The position numbers and the translations under genes were made by a program. DNA of 64,000 nucleotides from Fragilariopsis cylindrus CCMP1102 (taxonomy: Eukaryota; Bacillariophyta; Bacillariophyceae; Bacillariales; Bacillariaceae): contig FMBT01000488.1 of NCBI GenBank assembly GCA_900095095.1, positions 1 to 64,000 on the forward strand. The letters run 5' to 3'. The stretch's first letter is position 1. Each line of letters opens with the position of its first letter. The notes under the pieces were generated by a model, which had not been told where the DNA came from, did no database searches, and saw nothing but the letters and a program-made list of their open reading frames with translations. This document shows positions 10,406 to 19,779 of this stretch, one piece after another.

Positions 10406-11113
10406 TTATACCACGTTTTTCCTGCTTATTGCTTCACTACGCATCTTTGAATTAGATTTATTCTTAATTTTTCGACGGTCCAATGATGATAATTCTTCTT
10501 TTGCTCGAATATGCTTTGATGAATATATCATGGTATTATTATCTTGGTGCACTTTTTTATTACTGATCTTCTTTGTCCGCCGACTGTCGTTGTCACATCC
10601 TCCTCCTCCTCTTCCTCCTACATTGCCTCTATTTACAGCAAAGTCGCTGTATTCATCATAACAGTCGTTGTAATCGTAATCATAGTCATAGTCATAGTCG
10701 TAATCGTTAACATTGTTATCGGACCTATCTTCGATCTCGTTGTTGTTATTTCTTGTTTGAGAATTCAAGATCGCCGTTGTCTCAAGTGAACTGTTGTTGT
10801 TGGTGGTGGTGGTATTCATCGTCATCGTCGATATTTTTATGATTCTTACTCCTGTTCTTTGCTTTAATGTTGTAGTCTTATGGGGTACTTTTTTATTTCT
10901 TTTATTTTCTAGTAGCCCAGTTTTGATTCTATGAGAGAAGGAGACGATGTCGACAAAGTAGATTGATTCTTCGATTCTAGAAAAATACCTACCGGTGCGT
11001 AGGTAAACTTTTAGTGCTGTGTTTGAGATACTGTAGGTTTTATTCAATCGTGATCTGATGATCTTGGTCGTGTTTCGCGGACGCGACGCATGTTTCGATT
11101 TTTTCCACGACAT
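10406..11113 (-). CDS. Low-complexity hypothetical protein
   Basis: An open frame from the ATG at 11113 (MSWKKSKHASRPRN) to the stop at 10406, about 235 residues. It is basic at both ends, with a central Asn/Thr region, six Asp-Tyr repeats (about 10673-10705) and a Gly/Arg patch. No domain is recognisable. It could be a genuine disordered nuclear protein or an exon of one, since the 3' end faces the transporter gene tail to tail with a gap of only 142 bases. Codon-repeat shadows on the other strand are also open, so the coding claim is weak. Confidence 0.35.
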   Translation of the reverse strand: MSWKKSKHASRPRNTTKIIRSRLNKTYSISNTALKVYLRTGRYFSRIEESIYFVDIVSFSHRIKTGLLENKRNKKVPHKTTTLKQRTGVRIIKISTMTMNTTTTNNNSSLETTAILNSQTRNNNNEIEDRSDNNVNDYDYDYDYDYDYNDCYDEYSDFAVNRGNVGGRGGGGCDNDSRRTKKISNKKVHQDNNTMIYSSKHIRAKEELSSLDRRKIKNKSNSKMRSEAISRKNVV

Positions 11114-11401
11114 TGCTGGGGATCTCCTCGAAGGCAAGGACAGAACTACCGGTACTCATAGCTGCAAAAACGAATAACAATTCAACGCGCATTAAAAACG
11201 TTGAAGAATTGTGTTTTTAGCGGACGCGTGACGTACCGGTACACTCTACCGTAATTCAACCCGAATCGATTTGAATCGAAAGTGTAGAATTACAGCCAAA
11301 CCTTATTCGACACTGACTATATAGCTTGGCATTTGAGATTGTAATTATTCTTAATTAATAGTAAGTGCTCTTCATGATACTACTGCACAGAAGTCATCTA
11401 G

Positions 11402-12451
11402 CTAGATTTTTGTAGCTGGACACCTTATTCTCACCAATGTTAGTTCTGTGCAGTGCCTACATGCATGATTATCATCACGAACTAAAACAGCATACCCCAT
11501 TTTCAGAAAATGAGACTGTAAGTTGATCATGTCAGTTGTGAACTTCCAGTCAAAGTTTTTCTTCAATGCAAGTGGTTGTCTATTAGTTTGGTAATGCACC
11601 TCCACCAACACCTGCATGGGGAGCACCGTCGTCGGTGCTGTGATGTCGGTAAGGGTCGGCCACGAGTGAAACAAGGGCCATTCATACCCTTCAATGTCAA
11701 CCTTCAAGAGATCAATTTGTGTATGATTGAATGTTTTCTGCATTTTATTGAGTGTCCAAAATTCACCTTGATCACTGGTGGCAGGTTTGTTCTCATCCCC
11801 CAGGCAAATATAATGAAAGTGTAATCGATCATGTTCTGGTATTTTGAATCGACTTTCGTCTCCTGTACAATCAAAGGTATGCACGGTACATGGAGTCTTC
11901 TTCAACAGATCCATTTCAAAATCCCATTTATTGTTTCCTCCAATCGAATACACCACACAGGGTGCTTCCATGGACCCTTCTTGTACGCCACAGGTTATCT
12001 TCGATTCATCTTCTTTACACATTCCTCCGACACAAGTTTCATTGCAGCCTCCCATTGCTTCAAACGCTTTGAATCTCGTCCAGTCATGCTCAAATCCAAT
12101 AGTTTCTGCGGTTAGATCCTTTTCAATAGTGATCCTATTGGCAAGCCACTTGTCCATGAGCTTGGCATAGTCGGATAAGGCCAATGACAAGGAATTGACA
12201 TATTGATTTTGATCGCATAATTGCTTTGGATTATAAGTAGAAACAATAGATGTTGTTTGTGGATTCGAAATAATGGAAACAGGATTATCTGGGAAGTTCT
12301 GCTGCACAAACAAAGTAGATTCCATCCTCGATGCCATCCTAGTATTCACCGCAAAAACAATAACGACTCCTACGAAGCACATGATTGGTATTGTCACCAA
12401 TCGTTTTTGTGACTTGTTTGATTCATGTTGTTTCCTTACTCCAATCACCAT
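11402..12451 (-). CDS. METTL24-like type II membrane methyltransferase
   Basis: 349 residues. A short basic cytosolic tail is followed by one signal-anchor helix at residues about 18-36 (LVTIPIMCFVGVVIVFAV), then a luminal domain rich in paired cysteines (C136, C140, C145, C154, C165). The methyltransferase fold of the METTL24/FkbM-like group shows as CVVYSIGGNNKWDFE (residues 165-179, the S-adenosylmethionine loop) and DLLKVDIEGYEW (247-258, the conserved D-x-E-G-x-E region). The ending VLVEVHYQ and the C-x-x-C near residue 333 are also typical of the animal and algal members. The acceptor substrate is unknown; the family acts in the secretory pathway. The start is placed at the ATG ending at 12451, which leaves the anchor near the N-terminus. 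No introns are needed. Confidence 0.8.
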   Translation of the reverse strand: MVIGVRKQHESNKSQKRLVTIPIMCFVGVVIVFAVNTRMASRMESTLFVQQNFPDNPVSIISNPQTTSIVSTYNPKQLCDQNQYVNSLSLALSDYAKLMDKWLANRITIEKDLTAETIGFEHDWTRFKAFEAMGGCNETCVGGMCKEDESKITCGVQEGSMEAPCVVYSIGGNNKWDFEMDLLKKTPCTVHTFDCTGDESRFKIPEHDRLHFHYICLGDENKPATSDQGEFWTLNKMQKTFNHTQIDLLKVDIEGYEWPLFHSWPTLTDITAPTTVLPMQVLVEVHYQTNRQPLALKKNFDWKFTTDMINLQSHFLKMGYAVLVRDDNHACRHCTELTLVRIRCPATKI

Positions 12452-13940
12452 GTTGTGCCTTTTTTAATTGTATTGAAAAAGATAGAATGGTAGTGAATGT
12501 GAGAAGACATAATATGGTATGTGACATGATACATAAATATCAACAAAATATGGATAGAGAAGAAATACATCTGATGCAATTATTTGAATTGATGATATCG
12601 TACTACATATAGACTATAAATTCTGAAGCCATTCTTTCTTGTTGTGGTTGTTGTTGTTGTTCTACCCGTAGAGGTATTATCCTGTAATGATAATTCACAA
12701 GAACACCGTACATCTTGTTATGTACACTATGTGGTAACTTATGTTGTCACCAATCAAGATAGATCGTATTGTAATAATGAACTTAATATATCTATCACTA
12801 TCATCGTCACCATGTCACCATCAACACTATAACTAAATGATACGAACAGTAGTACAAACAATGATAATAATGATTTTTTGCGTGCACACAAGAAGCATCA
12901 ATCGATAATACCGGCATGATATGATCTGCATATAGTTTGATCAGCGTTGCCAGATTATGAACCACACAATAGCTGGAACCAGTCTACTAATACAAAATCC
13001 TGTACTGTACGTACTATAGAAAAAAGTGTACAACCGATTGTAGACTAAATAATTTGGGACTTACTATAATAAGGTTGAGTCAGTCAATACGAGTAGCAGT
13101 AACTAGGATATAATTCCGACTCTTCATGCATCAGCTACAAGATGGTTAGTCTTGTTGTCTCAGCAATTTCTTCCGAGGAGCGTTGTGTTAATAGTCTTCT
13201 TCGGCAAAGATATGATATGACGATCACGAGTTCCACTAAATACAATTTGCAAATTTTTGTTTGGAAGCGAAGGAATCTCAATTTATGATGTGTTGATTTA
13301 TTTTGATAAATCCTTCGGGTTTCTGACGTGTATATTATAACATTGACAAAATTCCCGTTTCCCCCGATTCGCCATCCTAAGTTGAAACACCTACCTTGCA
13401 GTAGCATCACCATTCGAGTGTTACGCTCATACACATTACGATACACGTGCATCTTCGGTGAGCGATGAATGAATACCGTATCTTATGGTGGTCTTAACTC
13501 GTACCTTTTTAAGTCGTGCCGCGCGGAAATAATCAAATAAAAATTCTCGCCTTCTGTTGCAAGACATAAGTACAGATCTACTAAGACATAAGACGACAAG
13601 GATTGACAGATGTTCATCGCGTATTTATTATTCTTCGCGCAGCACCTTCAAACCTTCTGTTAAATATGATAGAAGACGACACGGGTTGACAGATATCGAT
13701 CACCTGTTAGAACTGCAACGAACACTGAATGAATCATTCATTCCTAACAACACCTGGTCGTATTGTTTTCGGTATCTTATCCATCACTCTTTGTGTCTTT
13801 GAGGAGTACAGTATTACATGTTAGTTTCCATAAAATGAAATAATCTAAACAAACATAAAACAAAAATCACAGAACAAGCAGAAACAAAAGCAAATTTTAT
13901 TAAAGTCAGAGAATAATAGCCAAGAAATAAGTGAATAAAT
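12452..13940. other. Long intergenic stretch without a convincing gene
   Basis: Several short open frames exist on both strands, the longest about 105 codons at 13135-13452 (-), but none has domain features, a clear start or biased composition. The region holds repeated GATAT/GTACTG words. The last 100 bases before 13941 are A-rich (AAACAAAC, AGAAACAAAAGC), resembling a 5' UTR. Confidence 0.4.
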
Positions 13941-14333
13941 ATGAGCATTACTTCTTCATCAAGTATGACTACTGATTCGTCGGCGATGCCCGATGAAATC
14001 TCTAGTGGTACAGCGTACCATCAAGCGTACCATCATCATCAGGAACCATCAACCTTATTAATAATCCGCCGACGGTCATCTGCAATGGAGATCGGAACAG
14101 GAGCCTTTGCATGGACAGATTTAAAAACGGTGGTACAAGACGATGACGTTAGTAATTGTTCGACAATGGCGTCATCAACATCAACATCAAAAAGGAGGCG
14201 GTACGTTCAAATGAACAGTTCTAGTAGTAATGGTAATAAAAAAAATAACATAATAGAGGAACATTCACAACCATGTCAATCAGAAATGGCCAGTTCCTCT
14301 TGGATTACTTTAGCAACTATAAGGCCAGAATAA
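13941..14333 (+). CDS. Small Ser-rich hypothetical protein
   Basis: 130 residues. The ATG at 13941 lies in an AT-rich leader (GTGAATAAATATG) like those of other genes here. The product starts MSITSSSSMTTDSS, has a His patch and a more ordinary middle (RRSSAMEIGTGAFAWTDLKTVVQ), and ends WITLATIRPE. RRRSSAM resembles a basophilic kinase site. I do not recognise it. The middle part has a balanced composition, which argues for a real gene, but it is short and has no detectable domain. Confidence 0.42.
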   Translation: MSITSSSSMTTDSSAMPDEISSGTAYHQAYHHHQEPSTLLIIRRRSSAMEIGTGAFAWTDLKTVVQDDDVSNCSTMASSTSTSKRRRYVQMNSSSSNGNKKNNIIEEHSQPCQSEMASSSWITLATIRPE

Positions 14334-15097
14334 CTAATCAAACAAGAAACATCATGCTACACAACACATCACAACATATATACAATGTACAAGTAATTTT
14401 AATTCTATAATATTAGTAACTTTACTAACTAATGCTCTATATACAATACTATACACATACATGTACTGACTGTAGTACCTTTTGCTAGCTAGATATTACT
14501 ACATATACTACATTATTTATATGGTCCGCCAAACGCCGTATTGTAGGTAACTACTGGAGGACGTACAAAGTTCAATTCCATTCCATTATCTTAGCTACTG
14601 TAGTGTACTATTACTAAACAAGCCATTAGAACGACGCGAGTCGACGTCGACTCTATTCTTCGCTTACCAAAGAAGAAAAAAACACAGCAAAGAAAACTGG
14701 TCCCCTCTCCCCCAGGAAGAAGCTGGCTGGATTTTATTTTGGTCGTGGAAATGGTGTCAGCCATCATTCGCAAAATTTATGCGCGATGAAACCCGCTATG
14801 AACGATTCATCCATGATTCAATTCATTGTAACGTTACTACCTTACACGAACAAAGCAGTTGCGCTTAGTCGTGATTGATTATTCCGATTTTGAAAAAAAA
14901 TTAACATTCTAGCATTCTTCACGACACAAAACAATAACACAACCGAAAACGACAAACAAGCAAACAACAGCAACAACAACAACAGAAACAGAAACAGAAA
15001 CAGCACGACAGAAACAGAAACAGCACGATAGATAAGCAAACAACAACGGCAACAAAATAGCAACAGCAACAACGACAACGACAACAACCAAAAAAAA
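14334..15097. other. Intergenic; the SNARE leader is rich in CAACAA/GAAACA repeats
   Basis: The left part has no gene. From about 14935 to 15090 there is a nearly uninterrupted run of AACAAC, AGAAAC and ACGACA words, ending in A8 at the SNARE start codon. This is an unusually long microsatellite-like 5' leader. Confidence 0.5.
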
Positions 15098-16105
15098 ATG
15101 ATAATGACTAATCAATCAGTATTACAAGAAACAAAGGATATACAACAAAGTACATTAGATGCGTTACAAAGAACAAGACGTTGTGTGGATGAAAGTAAGG
15201 AGGTGGGTACAAAAACATTAATTGAATTAAATGAACAAGATAAGCGTTTGTCAGAAACAAAAACGAATACAATAGAATTAATTGATACATTGAAAAAGAC
15301 AGAGAAAGCACAAAATAAATTTGCATTTTTAAGTGGTCAATGGGGGAATCGTTCCAATGCTAAAAAAGAAATTAAACGTGAAAATAATGATTCTGCATCA
15401 TCAAAAAGGAAAATATTTTTATTCAAACGACGTAGTGGACCATCGTCACAACCAACATCAAGTAAAAAACAACCGAATACTAATATCAACAGCGAAAATT
15501 GGACAGACATGAGTAGTAGTAGCGAAAATTATGATAATGGCAATAATACTTCATGGACATCTCCTCCTACTACTACTACTACTACCACCACCACTGCTTT
15601 ATTGAAGAATGTTATTGAAGAATCCAAACAAACATCAAAAGATGTTAATACTGAAGTTAATCGGAATGAATTATTTGATAAGGCAAGTAAGAAGCCGAAG
15701 AATAAAAAAGAAAGAAAAAGAACAAAAGCGGCAACATCGACGAAGGGAGGAACAACAAACAAAGCATCGGCAGCATCATTATTATCAGATAATGATAATA
15801 ATGAATTAAATGAAATTAATACTATTGATAAAATGGTCGATGACGAAATTGATTTATTAGGGAATCAAGTAAATGATTTATTACAATTATCAAAAGTAAT
15901 TGGTACTAAAACTAATACACAAACAACTACATTGAATAAAATTAATAATAATTTAGAAGATACGAATACACGTACAAAGCAAGTCAATAAACGATTAAAA
16001 TTATTTACAACAAGTCGTCGGGAACGTAATAAAAAAGAAAAGGAATTTAAAAAAAGAATGAATGAATTATTGCCAGCGACTCCTCCTAAAAGTATTAGTA
16101 TATAG
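15098..16105 (+). CDS. SNAP-25-like Qbc-SNARE
   Basis: 335 residues with two SNARE helices joined by a long disordered linker, the layout of SNAP-25/Sec9 proteins that supply the Qb and Qc helices to the plasma-membrane fusion complex. The Qb helix is at residues about 10-68: ALQRTRRCVDESKEVGTKTL aligns with the start of the animal helix, and Q47 in LNEQDKRL is the ionic-layer glutamine. The Qc helix is at about 248-306, with Q275 in KTNTQTTTLNKI as its zero-layer glutamine. The linker (70-245) is Lys/Ser/Thr/Asn-rich and has no cysteine cluster, so the palmitoylation anchor of animal SNAP-25 is absent. A basic stretch near residue 110 (KRKIFLFKRR) might bind lipid instead. The C-terminal tail is basic. 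The start is the first ATG after an A8 run; a second ATG lies two codons on. Confidence 0.88.
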   Translation: MIMTNQSVLQETKDIQQSTLDALQRTRRCVDESKEVGTKTLIELNEQDKRLSETKTNTIELIDTLKKTEKAQNKFAFLSGQWGNRSNAKKEIKRENNDSASSKRKIFLFKRRSGPSSQPTSSKKQPNTNINSENWTDMSSSSENYDNGNNTSWTSPPTTTTTTTTTALLKNVIEESKQTSKDVNTEVNRNELFDKASKKPKNKKERKRTKAATSTKGGTTNKASAASLLSDNDNNELNEINTIDKMVDDEIDLLGNQVNDLLQLSKVIGTKTNTQTTTLNKINNNLEDTNTRTKQVNKRLKLFTTSRRERNKKEKEFKKRMNELLPATPPKSISI

Positions 16106-16146
16106 ATGATGGTGGTGGTGGTGGTGGTGATGTTAGTTCATACAGG

Positions 16147-16184
<38 letters not shown>

Positions 16185-16262
16185 AATGTTGAATAAAATA
16201 TATATTAGCAGTTCATATTATAGTAACACAATACATTATCAAACAAAGGATTAAACAATCAT
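16106..16262. repeat. GGT and GA microsatellites in the 3' flank of the SNARE gene
   Basis: A GGTGGT run at about 16110-16130 and an uninterrupted GA run at about 16150-16180 lie directly after the stop codon. No gene is present. Confidence 0.7.
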
Positions 16263-16964
16263 CTATTTCTCTACTTCTTTGATTGCTTTATCCCTGCTCG
16301 TTGATCTCGTTTTCCCCATTGTCTTCGTGTATTTCTTTTTCTTAGTTGGTAATGGAAGGCTTGTTGATCTGTTCTTTCTGAGGCGAGTGTACACATTTGT
16401 CAGTGGGTTATTTAGCATGATTTGCATCCTTGCATGTTTCCTTTTCTGTATTTTCCTTGATACCTTTGTCTTTGCTGGTCTATCTTTTTTTGAAGTGCTG
16501 CTAGATCGTTTTGCTACTTCCTTTTGCCATTTCCTTTTGCTAGCTCCTGCACCAGTTTCATGCTGTGATCTGTTACTGGTTTTCATCTCAATACCCATTT
16601 CTTTTGTTGTTGATTTGTATCTTCTATTTTTTTTCTCCAGTTCTTCATTGAATATTTCCAGTTCATCCTCCGGTAGTACCATTTCTTGCAGTGTGTGCAG
16701 TTGGGTTACTTTCTCCATTAGATAGTCCTATTCTGCCACTATTCTTCTCCCTAGAACTGGCTTATTTCTGTCTATGCATCTGTCCATAAATATATCCTGT
16801 ATGATGTGTATGATTGCTTGAAAGAATGCATGAAATTCCTCTGTTTTGTTCTTTCTCTTTGATTTGTTTTTGTCTGTGGCTGCCTTTCTTTTCTTGTTCC
16901 ATTTCACCCTAGCATATGTTCTTGGATCCAATAGTTTTCTTCTATTCATATAGTTTCCTTGCAT
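16263..16964 (-). mobile_element. Tail of an unclassified transposable-element protein (fossil)
   Basis: About 230 codons, interrupted but largely in one frame. They encode a basic protein (PRTYARVKWNKKRK, FHAFFQAIIHIIQDIFMDR, then a Lys/Arg/Ser-rich C-terminus). The W, then H, then dense basic pattern resembles C-terminal tails of retroelement-type or other transposon polyproteins in diatoms, but I cannot name the class. It borders repeat island A, which supports a mobile-element origin. It looks like a broken remnant. Confidence 0.35.
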
Positions 16965-17190
16965 CCAGTGCCGTGTGGGAACAGCTACTGTAATGTTTCA
17001 ATGGTGTGCCTACACAGTTAAATTTTGCTAGCTACAGTAGAATTGCACATAGTAAAATTGCCACAATCTTCTTGCCTCCAGTGCTGGAACAGTTATGGTC
17101 CACAATGCTTCAATTGGATGTGCCAGCACAATTAAATTTGGGTGGATGTGGTAAAATCCCACCACATAACAAAATTGTCATACAGACAGA
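16965..17190. repeat. Diverged tandem pair, unit about 105-110 bases
   Basis: Two successive segments, about 16968-17075 and 17077-17185, share the order CCAGTGC...GGAACAG, TTCAATTGG-like, CACA(A/G)TTAAATTT, AAAATTG. They are old copies with many differences and form the left part of island A. Confidence 0.55.
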
Positions 17191-18300
17191 TGGTATTCCA
17201 TGCTCAAAGCCCTGACTAACCCAGTCACATGCATGGTGCTTTCATAGATTCAATAGCTAAAGCAAGAATAGATGTCTTACTAATAGCTAATATGCTTCAA
17301 ATAGGTGTTCCTAAAGTTGATTTTAGTTGGCTCCTGTATGATAATCCCAGGAAACAAAAACTTTCTATGTGAGTTTTTTCTACAGGCAGGCATTATATGA
17401 TATTTTCAATGGCCTTGCATTACAGCCTTTGTTACTCCATCCTTGTCCAATGCAATAGTTGCTCCGGCCCACGCACCAAGTTGTTGACTCTGGGGCTGTC
17501 TCTTCCTTGCTGCATCTTGCATGCTACTAGAACCTATGTTTGGGTGTATCTATGGTTGAAAGTCCTTAGTTGGCTGTAGTATGAGAGCTTGAGTTTTTTT
17601 GCATGCAGCACCTATCAGCTAAAATTAGGCAATGGCTTAATAAGAGAATCTAACACATCAAAATTGCTAGGTAATTTTTTGTAAGTCATACTCTTCTTGC
17701 TGCCTATAGTACACAAATATAACAGATATATTCTGAACATTGCATTATTACTATTATTATTACTGATGAAGAACCATGCTGCCATAATATGTGGGTTATT
17801 CTACACACAACACAATGTCATATGTGGTGTATACCCATTGAATCAACAGCAACATCATCAGCAGAAGCAACTGACTGGTATATTTTCAACAATACTGACT
17901 GCTTGGAATAAACGAGTTTTCTTGGCGAGTTCCGGATGCGTGATAGGCTCGTTGGAGCTATTATTTTTGCTAGAAGACCTTTTTCCGGAAAATAAAGTTA
18001 TGCAACCCATTATATGTTTGAACTTTATATGTCTGCTAGACAATATTGGTGAACAGGTGTTTAGCTAAAATCCACTAGATTTATTTTGCACGAGGTGTGC
18101 CATGTGAACCAGAAGCCTTTTCTTGGGGGCTTTAGGTGGGTTAGTTTATTTTATGAGAGTATTTGTGTGGATGTTCCTAAAAAAAATGGTGTGGAAGTAT
18201 TTGGCAACCAACAGTAAAAAAAAATGAGGAAAGTGAATAAATTCTGTGTTCTAATTTACCTGGTGGTATGTTTAAAGAATGAAATGTGTGTATTTTGGAC
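17191..18300. other. Island A, unclassified repeat-like DNA without a gene
   Basis: The base composition resembles the flanking repeats. Scattered open frames of 60-120 codons, for example 17697-18068 (+), carry no recognisable domain. It may be old transposon sequence. Confidence 0.35.
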
Positions 18301-18760
18301 CAAACGATTTATGATCAAAATGAACAGCAAAATATCTCATTTGAAAGGGTTTCAGAGGACAACACCAGATGAATTGGGTGCACTAGCATCCACATAGAGT
18401 ACTAGAACATTGTGTTTGCCTCCTACAACTTTTCTACTCCTGTGGTTGCAGAATGATATTACTTTCGCTGTTGATGAAGGCACACAAACAACATGATTTT
18501 TGATCAAAATGAGCAACAAAATATTTCATTTGAAAGGGTTTCAGAGGACAACACCAGATGAATTGGGTGCACTAGCATCCACATAGAGTACTAGAACATT
18601 GTGTTTGCCTCCTACAACTTTTCTACTCCTGTGGTTGCAGAATGATATTACTTTCGCTGTTGTTGAAGCTACACAAACAACATGATTTTTGATCAAAATG
18701 AGCAACCAAATATCTCATTTGAAAGGGTTTTTAGATGACATCATCAGATGGACCAGGTAC
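18300..18760. repeat. Satellite in island A, about 2.5 units of 189 bases
   Basis: The word TCATTTGAAAGGGTTT recurs at about 18337, 18526 and 18715, a spacing of 189. Units 1 and 2 are almost identical (CAGAGGACAACACCAGATGA, GGTGCACTAGCATCCACATA, CTCCTGTGGTTGCAGAATGA). The same monomer, more diverged, makes up the array at 35575-36845. Confidence 0.9.
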
Positions 18761-19039
18761 ACTAGCATCCATCATACCCATACCTACAAGGTCCTTATAA
18801 TATTTAGGTTTCCATGGAGGGTATGAAGGTATAGGGTTGCATTAACCGCAAAATGGGTCATTTAGTAAAGGCCCCAAAACAGGTTTTTCCACTTTTGTGC
18901 GCACCTAAGCTGGATCATCAACACAAAGCACCAGGAGCAAGTTTCCTTTGGTATATATGGTGCATCCCATCCATATATTTTTGGATGATTCACTTCCTTG
19001 AGCGTACTGTATGTCCACAAAGCACTGCAAATTGGCCAT

Positions 19040-19267
19040 TTTTAGGGGTTATTTGATGTGTTCCATGTGTTAGCCTACATTATGAGATACCAGTAGGCTC
19101 ACAAGACTAAGAATTATAACATTTCTCCATCCAATAGTTCAATTGTAAACTTAATAGATTAATTTTCCAAAAAAATATCCCTTTAGGTGTATATACTTGA
19201 TGCTAAAGTTGTTATTATATACTTCACTAACAAATACTAGTAAAATTTGGGCATGATTTAGTTTCTA
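19040..19267. repeat. End segment of island A, inverted copy of 35345-35540
   Basis: Read in reverse complement, this segment matches the left end of island B in the same order: TAGCCTACTGGTATCTC, TTTTGGAAAATTAA, AACTTTAGCATCAAGTAT and TAACAAATACTAGTAAAATT. Several indels separate the copies. A short CCAAAACAGG block at about 18850-18900 also recurs at 38085-38135, but in direct orientation. Confidence 0.85.
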
Positions 19268-19330
19268 TTTCAATGACTAGTTCCACGCGGAGATTTAATC
19301 ATGCTAAAATTCAAAAGAATAGTGTGTCTG

Positions 19331-19779
19331 TTTGAGGGGTGTAACGCACCAAAGTAACCTTCCCCCGAAACGTTCGTTCGTGCGATTTTTTTTCGCACGA
19401 TCAATCATTCGTGCGATTTTTTTTCACTTTTCGCGATTTTTTTTACGCCAGTACCGGTAGTATCTTTTTCGAAGCACTCAAGATGTGATGTTATCTCTAT
19501 TATTTGTCTGAGGTTGCTCGTAATGCTGAAATAATGCATGCAGCTAGCTGTCAAGCAGCAAACAAAACATAACGGCGAACAATCTTCTAACCATCCACCG
19601 AAAGAAATAATACAAGCAAAGAGAGAGAGAGAGAGAGAGAATAACCCAATCTTCGCTCCATCCGTAATACATCGATAGTATAAAACTTAACAAAAAGGGA
19701 TCCCATCAAAAGCCTAAATCGAATCAATCGAATCGACTCGAATCGACCTGACTCGACTCGCAACAATAGAAAATAATAA
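19331..19779. promoter_or_regulatory. Upstream region of the fluoride exporter
   Basis: It contains three T8-bearing GCGATTTTTTTT words at 19378-19446, the first able to fold into a hairpin with an 8-base stem and T7 loop (19378-19400). A GA run lies at about 19620-19640, and AATCGAATCGACTCG-type pentamer repeats at about 19720-19762 end 18 bases before the ATG. No gene is seen. A promoter role is inferred from position only. Confidence 0.45.

Noticed and set aside
13135-13452. 105-codon minus-strand frame
   Set aside because: No recognisable motif and no promoter-like leader; length is within chance for this region.
18300-18760. Regularly spaced repeats as a possible CRISPR array
   Set aside because: The whole 189-base unit repeats, with no unique spacers, and the genome is eukaryotic. 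It is a tandem satellite.
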